A stretch of 6,836 bases of DNA from an uncultured Pirellulaceae bacterium (GTDB lineage Bacteria > Planctomycetota > Planctomycetia > Pirellulales > Pirellulaceae). Positions 1-5,681 of the stretch are shown here, one piece after another (the first letter of the stretch is position 1; each line of letters starts with the position of its first letter). The position numbers and the translations under genes are program-made. The notes beneath the pieces were generated by a model, which saw nothing but the letters and a program-made list of their open reading frames with translations, was not told the DNA's origin and did no database searches. Where the stretch lies: the NCBI GenBank assembly GCA_934278005.1, contig CAKQWG010000169.1, positions 1-6,836 of the forward strand, read 5' to 3'.

Positions 1-26
1 CTTCATCTACTTCATCTACTTCATCT
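1..26. repeat. 9-base in-frame tandem repeat, about 2.9 copies, truncated by window edge
   Basis: The unit CTTCATCTA occurs at 1-9 and 10-18, and all but its last base recurs at 19-26. On the minus strand it is in frame with the zinc-ribbon gene and encodes repeated Asp-Glu-Val. The array may continue beyond position 1, so its true length cannot be seen. Because the unit is a multiple of three, copy-number change would lengthen or shorten an acidic linker without breaking the frame. Confidence 0.7.
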
Positions 27-400
27 GGCCATTGCTCGGCCAGCTCTTCATAACCGGACATTTCGACAGTGTCGGCCCCTGGAGATGTTCCCGGCCCACG
101 CGCCGCCGCCGGAGCCACAAGCAGTGTGTACTCGCCGGACGTCGGATCGCTGTCGTCGATTGTCGCGCCGGCGGCGCCATCCAGCTCCGCTGGCTCTGGC
201 GACAGTTCGGAGCGCTGCGGCGGTGCGTCGCTTACCAGTTCCCACATCACCGGCGGGTCCACCAGTAGATCTTGCAAAGCGAACTGAGTACGGCAGTGCG
301 GGCAACGGATGATGTCTGTGGAGGCAGCCTGCGAGGGAAGCGGGGTGACCCGTTGGCAGGCTGGACAGGCCAAATGAGATGGTATATCAGAACTGGTCAC
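1..400 (-). CDS. Zinc-ribbon (MJ0042-like) protein, N-terminal part, runs off the window
   Basis: I read this frame by hand: 133 codons stay open from position 400 to the window edge, so the C-terminus is missing. The start is GTG at 398-400. The in-frame codon two upstream is a TGA stop, so no earlier start exists, and AGGA (plus-strand 411-414) lies 10 bases upstream as a modest ribosome site. The protein begins MTSSDIPSHLACPACQRV. It carries two CxxC pairs, CPAC at about residues 12-15 and CPHC at about 34-37, followed by RTQFALQDLL. This spacing and the trailing hydrophobic segment resemble the MJ0042-type zinc-finger domain. An acidic, Pro/Ala-rich, probably disordered linker follows, ending in a DEV repeat at the edge. 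Zinc binding is inferred from the cysteines. The function of the whole protein is unknown because the main domain probably lies outside the window. It follows the receiver gene on the same strand and may be co-transcribed with it. Confidence 0.72.
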   Translation of the reverse strand, partial: MTSSDIPSHLACPACQRVTPLPSQAASTDIIRCPHCRTQFALQDLLVDPPVMWELVSDAPPQRSELSPEPAELDGAAGATIDDSDPTSGEYTLLVAPAAARGPGTSPGADTVEMSGYEELAEQWPDEVDEVDE

Positions 401-493
401 AGTTCACGTTTCCTGTTTCGGGGAATCGATCCAATAGCCTGTTTGGAGATGGCGTGGAGCCCGACCGTTCTTCCAACCCATCGCTATCGAAAA

Positions 494-898
494 CTAGTTT
501 ATATTGAGCAGCGTGCGGACACTCTGCAGCAATCGGTCCATGGGAAATGGTTTGCGAATGTAGTCGTCAACGCCCAGCAGTTCAGCGTACTGCTGGTGGC
601 GACTGCCTTCATTGCCAGTGATCATGATCACTCGCACCTTATCGTTGCCATCGCGGCGAAGCTGCTCGAGCACCAAAAAACCACTGCGCTTGGGCATCAT
701 CATGTCCAAGATCAGCAGATCAGGAGTCGTCTTTTCAGCTAGGGCCAACCCCTGATTGCCGTCGTGAGCCACCAGCACCTGAAAGCCATCCCCTTCGAGC
801 GCGTAGCGCATCGATTCGACAATTTCGACGTCATCGTCGACTAGTAATACGCGCGGCTTGGGGTTTGACGGATCGTTTGTTTCATCAAATTCGGTCAT
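494..898 (-). CDS. Stand-alone response-regulator receiver domain protein
   Basis: This is a 134-residue protein consisting of one CheY-like receiver domain and no output domain. It would accept a phosphoryl group from a histidine kinase and signal through protein contacts in the cytoplasm. The visible landmarks are the acidic cluster D21-D22-D23 in VLLVDDD, the phosphoacceptor D65 in LILDMMMPKRSG, the switch residue T94 in IMITGNEG, the aromatic Y113, and K116-P117 in DDYIRKPF. All essential receiver residues are present, so it should be phosphorylatable. I chose ATG at 896-898. The frame is open further to a TTG at 994, but those 32 extra residues are low-complexity Thr/Pro/Asn sequence and would begin upstream of the candidate promoter's start point. 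There is no clear Shine-Dalgarno before the ATG. No kinase gene is in the window, so the partner is unknown. The zinc-ribbon gene follows 93 bases downstream on the same strand. Confidence 0.9.
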   Translation of the reverse strand: MTEFDETNDPSNPKPRVLLVDDDVEIVESMRYALEGDGFQVLVAHDGNQGLALAEKTTPDLLILDMMMPKRSGFLVLEQLRRDGNDKVRVIMITGNEGSRHQQYAELLGVDDYIRKPFPMDRLLQSVRTLLNIN

Positions 899-979
899 GG
901 TATTATCAGTGTCGTTGGCGGGGCGAGTTGTCGAGGGAGGGGTGGGGGCAATACTGCTGACGTTAAAGGCGTTTTTGTG

Positions 980-1008
980 AGTAAAATGAGACAAAATAGC
1001 TGGCTCAA
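980..1008 (-). promoter_or_regulatory. Candidate sigma70-like promoter for the receiver gene
   Basis: Read on the minus strand, TTGAGC (1003-1008) and TTTACT (980-985) are separated by 17 bases and each match 4 of 6 consensus positions. A transcript from here would start near 973 and leave a leader of about 75 bases before the ATG at 898. This is a by-eye match in an AT-richer stretch, and planctomycete promoter consensus is poorly constrained. Confidence 0.25.
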
Positions 1009-1038
1009 TGGACTCAGCCCGTATCTATGCGAACCGCC

Positions 1039-1060
1039 TGGTGTCAAACTTGGTACACCA
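1039..1060. promoter_or_regulatory. Inverted repeat TGGTGT-N10-ACACCA in the divergent intergenic region
   Basis: The two 6-base arms at 1039-1044 and 1055-1060 are perfect reverse complements separated by 10 bases, giving a 16-base centre-to-centre spacing. That geometry suits a dimeric helix-turn-helix regulator on one face of the helix. It sits between the divergently transcribed receiver and RNase R genes, so it could influence either. The operator role is inference. Confidence 0.25.
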
Positions 1061-1114
1061 TCGGCTCGATGAGTAAGTATAGGTCATATTTCGTTTCCTG
1101 GCGTTGTGGGTAGA

Positions 1115-1141
1115 TTGAATTCATACCCGCGCCTCTAATTA
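1115..1141 (+). promoter_or_regulatory. Weak candidate promoter for RNase R
   Basis: TTGAAT (1115-1120) and TAATTA (1136-1141) are separated by only 15 bases, which is short for sigma70. If used, transcription would begin around 1148-1150 and give a leader of about ten bases before the GTG start. That would fit the lack of a Shine-Dalgarno site there. Confidence 0.15.
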
Positions 1142-1159
1142 AGTCAAACGGCCCCCAGC

Positions 1160-3478
1160 GTGACAGATTCAGACTTTGGTCCCAAGATCGACCCTGCCCT
1201 GGCACAGCAGATCCTCGATTTCGTCTACCACCCCCAGTATCAACCGGCCAAACCCAAGGGCATTCATCGCTCGCTGGGGCTTCCTCCGGACGATTATCCG
1301 CTGGTCCGCAAAACGGTCAAACGCTTGGTCACGGAAGGCAAACTAGCCTACGCTACTAACCACTTGGTGCTCAGCCCGCAGACTCTCAGCGGCGACCCCA
1401 AACTGACTCGCGGCACCTTCCGGCAAGCCGCAGCGGGCTTCGGTTTTGTACGCCCCCAAGCCACTGGCAAGCTGGCTGCTGAGGAAGATATTTTTATTCC
1501 CGCCCCGGCCACCGGCTCGGCCATGGAAGGGGATACCGTGGCGGTTCGCGTGCGCAGCAGTCGCCGTGGTGGCAAAGAGGGGGCCGTGGTCGAGATCGTT
1601 CAGCGCGCCCGGCGACAATTCGCCGGAACTTATGGCATTGAAGACAAGCAGTCGGTGGTGTGGCTCGACGGCGTGGCCGGCGGCGCCCCAGTCCTGGTGG
1701 GCGACGTCCGCGGCTTGCCCGTCGAACAGGGAGATAAGGTGGTCGTCGAACTGGTGAAATTTCCCGACCAGAATTCAGTCGGCGAAGCGGTCATCATGGA
1801 GGTGCTTGGGTCGAGCAAGAATCCTGCTGTCGATACGCTGGCCGTCATGCGCCAGTTTGGTTTGCAAGAGGAATTTCCTGAGGAGGTGATCGCGCAGGCC
1901 CGCGCTCAGGCCGACGCGTTTGTTGAGGGAGTGATCCCCGAGGACCGCCGCGACCTGACTAAGGTCGTCACTTTGACGATCGACCCTCACGATGCACGCG
2001 ACTTTGACGATGCGGTGTCGCTCAGCAAAAACGACAAGGGCAACTGGGAATTGATGGTTCACATCGCCGACGTGGCGCACTTTGTCCCGGTCGGTTCCGT
2101 TCTGGACGAAGAGGCCAAGCAGCGGGCTACCAGCGTCTATCTGCCCGACCGCGTGATCCCCATGCTGCCGGAGTTGATCAGCAACCATCTGGCCAGCTTG
2201 CAGCCCGACAAGGTCCGCTTGACCAAAACCGTCTTCATGGAGATGACAGAAAAAGGAACCGTCGTACATCAAGAGGTTTTTAATTCAGCCATCCTCAACC
2301 ACCAGCGGCTGAACTACGAACAGGTCGACATGTATTTACAGAACCCCCAGGATTGGCGCGAGCGGTTGACTCCAGCCGTGTTCCAGCTGCTGCGGGATAT
2401 GCACACGCTGGCGATGGTGCTGCGCCAAAATCGCAAGGCTGACGGCGCGTTGGAACTGCACCTGCCGGAGATCAAGATCGACCTGGATAAAACCGGCAAG
2501 GTCAAAGGCGCGCGGTTGGTCGAGTACACCGAGAGCCATCAGATGATCGAGGAGTTCATGCTGGCGGCCAACCAAGCGGTGGCCACGTGGTTGGATGATT
2601 TGGAGATTCCCTTTCTGCGCCGCGCCCATGCGCCACCGGAACGCCGCCGGCTGCAGAAGCTGAACGACTTCATGCGCGATCTGGGGATCAAATGCGAAAG
2701 CATGGAGAGCCGCTTTGAGATCCAGCGCGTGATCGACCAAGTCCGCGGCAAGCCGACTGAGTTTGCGGTCAACTACGCGATCCTCAAATCGATGAGCAAG
2801 GCGGTGTACCAGCCCGAAATGGAGATGCACTATGCGCTGCAGTTCGACCACTATTGCCACTTCACCAGTCCCATTCGCCGCTATCCGGATCTGCAGGTCC
2901 ACCGCACCGTCGACCGCTTGGTGCGCCAGCAGAAGCCTTACGGCGATCCGCTACCGGTGCTGATTACGCTCGGCCAGCACTGCTCGGACAAGGAGCAGAA
3001 CGCCGAGTATGCAGAGCGTGAAATTATCAAGATAAAGATCCTGCATTTCTTAAAGAAGAAACTGGGCGAAAAGCTGCCGGGTGTGATCAGCGGCGTGACG
3101 CCTGAGGGATTCTATGTTCGCGGTACCAAGTTCCCGGCCGAAGGCTTTGTGTCCGTCGCCTCGCTGCCCGAGGACCGCTATCGCTTTGAGCGGCAAGGGC
3201 AAGTACTTGAGGGCTTCCGTCGCGGCAATCGCTTTCGTTTGGGAGATTCCGTCACCACCACCATTGGTCAAGTCGACTTAGCGCGGCGAGCTCTGTTGTT
3301 GACGTTGGTGATCAATCACACCAGCGAAGCGGCTGAGGGTCCGCCACCGGCCTCGGGGTCCAAGGCCAGCAGCAAGGGTCGCGGAGCCAAACGCACCACG
3401 CAGACCAGCGGCAAGGCCAAGTCGCAAAACATCGGCACTCGCAAAAAATCCCCCAGCAAAAAAGCCAAGCGCAAGTAG
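1160..3478 (+). CDS. rnr: Ribonuclease R (3'-5' exoribonuclease, RNase II/RNB family)
   Basis: RNase R degrades structured RNA processively from the 3' end to nucleoside 5'-monophosphates and takes part in mRNA decay and rRNA/tRNA quality control in the cytoplasm. The 772-residue protein has the full RNase R order: winged-helix-like domain (about 10-72), cold-shock OB folds (about 84-148 and 156-225), RNB catalytic domain (about 261-590), S1 domain (about 636-718) and a Lys/Ser/Ala-rich basic tail (about 725-772). The metal-binding catalytic motif is IDPHDARDFDDA with D275, D281, D283 and D284; D283 corresponds to E. coli D280. Y327 in SVYLPDR matches the active-site tyrosine, and SPIRRYPDL (570-578) is the conserved arginine motif. 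E. coli RNase R is slightly longer, about 813 residues. The N-terminal domain and basic tail separate it from RNase II. The start is GTG at 1160: an in-frame TAA lies at 1136-1138 and no other start codon intervenes. I see no Shine-Dalgarno. It is divergent from the receiver gene and convergent with the ceramidase-like gene. Confidence 0.96.
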   Translation: MTDSDFGPKIDPALAQQILDFVYHPQYQPAKPKGIHRSLGLPPDDYPLVRKTVKRLVTEGKLAYATNHLVLSPQTLSGDPKLTRGTFRQAAAGFGFVRPQATGKLAAEEDIFIPAPATGSAMEGDTVAVRVRSSRRGGKEGAVVEIVQRARRQFAGTYGIEDKQSVVWLDGVAGGAPVLVGDVRGLPVEQGDKVVVELVKFPDQNSVGEAVIMEVLGSSKNPAVDTLAVMRQFGLQEEFPEEVIAQARAQADAFVEGVIPEDRRDLTKVVTLTIDPHDARDFDDAVSLSKNDKGNWELMVHIADVAHFVPVGSVLDEEAKQRATSVYLPDRVIPMLPELISNHLASLQPDKVRLTKTVFMEMTEKGTVVHQEVFNSAILNHQRLNYEQVDMYLQNPQDWRERLTPAVFQLLRDMHTLAMVLRQNRKADGALELHLPEIKIDLDKTGKVKGARLVEYTESHQMIEEFMLAANQAVATWLDDLEIPFLRRAHAPPERRRLQKLNDFMRDLGIKCESMESRFEIQRVIDQVRGKPTEFAVNYAILKSMSKAVYQPEMEMHYALQFDHYCHFTSPIRRYPDLQVHRTVDRLVRQQKPYGDPLPVLITLGQHCSDKEQNAEYAEREIIKIKILHFLKKKLGEKLPGVISGVTPEGFYVRGTKFPAEGFVSVASLPEDRYRFERQGQVLEGFRRGNRFRLGDSVTTTIGQVDLARRALLLTLVINHTSEAAEGPPPASGSKASSKGRGAKRTTQTSGKAKSQNIGTRKKSPSKKAKRK

Positions 3479-3486
3479 CCAGTGTG

Positions 3487-3514
3487 CCAGTGTGGCCCGA
3501 CGCTCCGCGTCGGT
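3487..3514 (+). repeat. Double-palindrome unit, left arm of a 28-base inverted repeat (REP-like)
   Basis: This unit begins 8 bases after the RNase R stop. It holds two adjacent palindromes. The first, GCCA-GTG-TGGC (3486-3496), has a 4-base stem. The second, CCGACGC-TCC-GCGTCGG (3497-3513), has a perfect 7-base stem. The whole arm matches the reverse complement of 3674-3701 at 26 of 28 positions. Short GC-rich palindromic units in inverted pairs resemble REP/BIME elements. It could also act as a transcription-ending or mRNA-protecting hairpin for the RNase R message, although no T-tract follows. Confidence 0.7.
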
Positions 3515-3520
3515 CCTCCC

Positions 3521-3580
3521 CTCCAACTCTCCAACTCTCCAACTCTCCAACTCTCCAACTCTCCAACTCTCCAACTCTCC
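3521..3580. repeat. Octamer tandem repeat, 7.5 perfect copies of CTCCAACT
   Basis: Sixty bases consist of an uninterrupted 8-base unit, CTCCAACT on the plus strand and AGTTGGAG on the minus strand, with no mismatch. Open frames across it are periodic artefacts: because 8 is not a multiple of 3, every frame gives the same eight-residue peptide period (ESWRVGEL on the minus strand). It lies between the stop codons of two convergent genes and has no coding role that I can support. The perfect identity suggests recent expansion by slippage or active homogenisation. Confidence 0.95.
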
Positions 3581-3673
3581 GTCACCTCTCCACAGACCAA
3601 ACCCGCAGACATGCCAGCTCAGCCCCCTCGGCCACTAGGCAAGTTAATAGTCGAGCTAACTGTAAGTGGAAAT

Positions 3674-3701
3674 ACCGACGCGGAGCGCCGGGCCACAGTG
3701 G
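3674..3701 (-). repeat. Double-palindrome unit, right arm of the 28-base inverted repeat (REP-like)
   Basis: Read on the minus strand, this is the same unit as 3487-3514 with two substitutions. Here the first palindrome is improved to GCCAC-T-GTGGC (3692-3702, minus reading), and the second, CCGGCGC-TCC-GCGTCGG, has one G:T wobble, so the hairpin potential is kept. It starts immediately after the stop codon of the ceramidase-like gene, whose TAG complement occupies 3702-3704. A hairpin at this position could end or stabilise that transcript. The 93 bases between the octamer array and this arm (3581-3673) hold no gene I can support. Confidence 0.7.
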
Positions 3702-4982
3702 CTATTTGCCAGCCAATTCTAGCGCACGCTCGATCAGGATCTCGCCGGTCATTTCGCCGAGCGACACGCGCGAGACGTAGTCGTAACGAGGGTAACTGTT
3801 GAAATCAACTTTGGTTAGGATATATCCGAAGGCATCGTTGGTCAGTCCAAACAGTAGATTATGCTCGCCGTGCATTTTGCGTTTGAGATAAAAACCAATG
3901 TTTGGTAGAGCTTCGCCAGGAATCGTCAGGATCTGCGCATTGCCTAACCACACACAATTAATTTGCGTGGTGATCGAGCGATTGTCATTGTGGGGATAGC
4001 CCAGCGGCGAGTGCTGAACCACGGCCCACAGCTCGTCGCTATCGACCGGGAACTCCACTTCAATGGCTGTACATTTCAGTTCCGGCTGCGGCTGCACGGG
4101 AGCGGGAGTCGCGATGCGCAAGGCCTCGCTGGCCATGGTCTGGCCGATCCGCAGGCATTCGTCCCACGTGCGACTGTCCTTCCAATAACCTCTGCTTGCA
4201 TCTTGGAGCTGGTCCAAGTTTCGATTGTCAGCGGTGATCATGCCCCCTTGCGCGCCGTTGACAAACATTGCCATGCCCCCCGCTTTGGCTTCGATCGAGT
4301 CGCACAGTGGGCCGATTAGGTCAGGGCTCAGGATACCCGCATCGGCTCCCAACACCTCTGGGTGAATCGCGTAGTTGACGAGCGTAGCGATGACCTTGGC
4401 ATCGCCGTCGATGGCCTGGATAACGCTCATGCGCCTGTCGTATAGATCGGGAGCGTAGTAGTTGTACGCGATTTTGCCTTGGGCTTCGCCGGTGGCAATT
4501 TTCAAAGAGGCAGGTTGCAAGCGATCTAAAGCCGAGTTGATGGCGGTTACGGATTGTTCGCATACGCGATCGATGTAAGCCATATCGCCCGAGTGGCCCC
4601 CGTGGCCGTCAGGAAAGGCATAGCAATCCGGAGCGCTGTGCGTGTGCGTGGCGGCTATTAGAATGTTCTCAGGTGCAATACGCTTAATTCGTGCCCGCAC
4701 GCGATCCCCCAGCACGCGCGGGAAACCGAGTAGATCCAGGCTGACGAAGGCTACGCGCGTCGAGCCGCTCTGCAATACCATGGCGCGGCAAGTCAACTTG
4801 CCCTGCGACTCTAAGGCGGGCCGAGCTGGCCCCATGCCGCCCGAGATCGGCAGGAGCGGCCAAGGTGTGATGTCAGCTCGTCCTACGCCGACTGAAAACT
4901 CATGTGAAGTCTGACCAAAGGTGACATGCGTTGGCACCAGCATTGAACTCAGCAGCAGCCAGGATATGCGAGGAATCAACAT
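3702..4982 (-). CDS. Secreted neutral/alkaline ceramidase N-terminal-domain family protein
   Basis: The 426-residue protein starts with a signal peptide: R5, a hydrophobic stretch at about 6-16, and likely cleavage near G23/Q24, so it should be exported. The mature part opens with SVGVGRADITPWPLLPISG, the hallmark start of the neutral ceramidase N-terminal fold. THTHSAPD (H113, H115), NYAIHPEVLG (H207) and IPGEALPN (E357) are in the order expected for the family's zinc ligands, with Y400/Y402 as candidate fourth ligand. True ceramidases are longer and add a C-terminal immunoglobulin-like domain, which is absent here. The segment expected to carry the nucleophile serine reads FVNGAQGGMITAD (240-252) and has no Ser-Pro-Asn. 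A metal-dependent hydrolase role is plausible, but ceramide as substrate is not supported. ATG at 4980-4982 gives a complete signal peptide; the ribosome site is weak. The lipoprotein gene ends 104 bases upstream, and a repeat element abuts the stop. Confidence 0.82.
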   Translation of the reverse strand: MLIPRISWLLLSSMLVPTHVTFGQTSHEFSVGVGRADITPWPLLPISGGMGPARPALESQGKLTCRAMVLQSGSTRVAFVSLDLLGFPRVLGDRVRARIKRIAPENILIAATHTHSAPDCYAFPDGHGGHSGDMAYIDRVCEQSVTAINSALDRLQPASLKIATGEAQGKIAYNYYAPDLYDRRMSVIQAIDGDAKVIATLVNYAIHPEVLGADAGILSPDLIGPLCDSIEAKAGGMAMFVNGAQGGMITADNRNLDQLQDASRGYWKDSRTWDECLRIGQTMASEALRIATPAPVQPQPELKCTAIEVEFPVDSDELWAVVQHSPLGYPHNDNRSITTQINCVWLGNAQILTIPGEALPNIGFYLKRKMHGEHNLLFGLTNDAFGYILTKVDFNSYPRYDYVSRVSLGEMTGEILIERALELAGK

Positions 4983-5086
4983 CGTAGCGGAGCCTTGGGG
5001 GTGAAAGCCAAAAGGATCGTACTAAGCATCGTTATTGGAAATATCACTACTGCAACTGCTGGCGTTTTTCCGTCGCTTCGCTGGTC

Positions 5087-5563
5087 CTACTTGGTTGACA
5101 ACTCAAAAGGTGGCAAGTCGGTCGTAGTCGAGGTAACCTCCGCTGTGAGCGTTGTTTTCAAGGGAGACGAATAGCGGCCCTTGAGCAAATCTGGTGGCTC
5201 TTTGGTATTGCCCAACGAGAAGTTTCCCGGGTTATCCTTTGGGCGGTCGGGCCACGTGGCCGTAACTTTATATTTGCCAGGGTGGATGCCAGGCTGCAGA
5301 TTGGTAAGCAGGCTGTACTGGCCCGAACTATCGACTACACCGGCAGCGATCTTGGACGGATCATCCGTGCTATCCGGAAAAAACACCAACGACGCTCCTT
5401 CAGCTGGCTTGCCATCGACCAGCAGTTTTCCAGTCACCTGCACAAGGCCAGGCGTCCCCTGGTTGCAGCCACCGACTAGCAGAGCTGCGCCCATAGAAAG
5501 GAGTACAACGAGTTTTGAACGGTGTAGTGAAAAGTGAAAAAAACGAAACATGCGGAAGTCCAT
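5087..5563 (-). CDS. Small lipoprotein with carboxypeptidase-regulatory-like (transthyretin-like) domain
   Basis: The 158-residue protein has a lipoprotein signal: a basic N-terminal region to K17, hydrophobic LVVLLSMGAALL, then the lipobox LVGG-C33. It should be lipidated at C33 after signal peptidase II cleavage and anchored to a membrane. The mature part contains VTGKLLVDGKPAEGASLVFFP (about 43-63) and GKYKVTATW, typical of the beta-sandwich seen in small planctomycete lipoproteins annotated as carboxypeptidase regulatory-like. No catalytic residues are evident, so a structural or binding role is more likely than enzymatic activity. It follows the DUF1559 gene by 118 bases, a common planctomycete arrangement, but a terminator-like hairpin lies between them. 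ATG at 5561-5563 is preceded by an in-frame TAG two codons upstream. A second ATG four codons in (5549-5551) would also keep the signal peptide. Neither has a good Shine-Dalgarno. Confidence 0.85.
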   Translation of the reverse strand: MDFRMFRFFHFSLHRSKLVVLLSMGAALLVGGCNQGTPGLVQVTGKLLVDGKPAEGASLVFFPDSTDDPSKIAAGVVDSSGQYSLLTNLQPGIHPGKYKVTATWPDRPKDNPGNFSLGNTKEPPDLLKGRYSSPLKTTLTAEVTSTTTDLPPFELSTK

Positions 5564-5587
5564 TTGCTAAGCGGCTATTAATAAAAG

Positions 5588-5619
5588 TAGGCAAGCCGCA
5601 TTCTGTAACGGCTTGCCTA
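5588..5619 (-). terminator. Intrinsic-terminator-like hairpin after the DUF1559 gene
   Basis: The arms TAGGCAAGCCG (5588-5598) and CGGCTTGCCTA (5609-5619) form a perfect 11-base stem around a 10-base loop. On the minus strand the stem is followed by CTTTTATTA, a short U-rich run. It lies 62 bases past the DUF1559 stop and 24 bases before the lipoprotein start codon. It could end most DUF1559 transcripts, leaving the lipoprotein to read-through or its own promoter, or it could be a processing or stability stem. Confidence 0.7.
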
Positions 5620-5681
5620 ACATCGGGCGGTAATGCTACTTGCTCCCACCGCAGCCAACGTGCACGGCTGGGAACAATCCA

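Noticed and set aside
401..493. A terminator between the receiver and zinc-ribbon genes
   Set aside because: Only 3-base stems were found and there is no T-run on the minus strand. A short direct repeat AAACAGG is present but has no clear meaning.
272..742. A 156-codon plus-strand open frame
   Set aside because: It lies opposite the zinc-ribbon gene and the receiver gene, both of which have clear motifs. Its own protein shows no domain.
1775..2902. Long minus-strand open frames of 165 and 188 codons inside RNase R
   Set aside because: They are antisense to the highly conserved RNB domain and show no recognisable domain. They are shadows of high-GC codon use.
3521..3580. Possible CRISPR array
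   Set aside because: The repeats are 8 bases with no spacers and no cas genes nearby, so it is a simple tandem repeat.
3651..3662. AGTTA/TAACT symmetry near 3644-3663 as an attachment or operator site
   Set aside because: The arms are only 5 bases with an imperfect centre, which is expected by chance in this length of sequence.
3278..3802. Several overlapping open frames of about 84-106 codons across the octamer repeat on both strands
   Set aside because: They exist because the 8-base repeat lacks stops in every frame. They encode the same periodic peptide, overlap real genes, and have no start-site or domain support.
4983..5086. A promoter or terminator between the lipoprotein and ceramidase-like genes
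   Set aside because: I found neither a convincing hairpin with a T-run nor a well-spaced promoter pair in these 104 bases.
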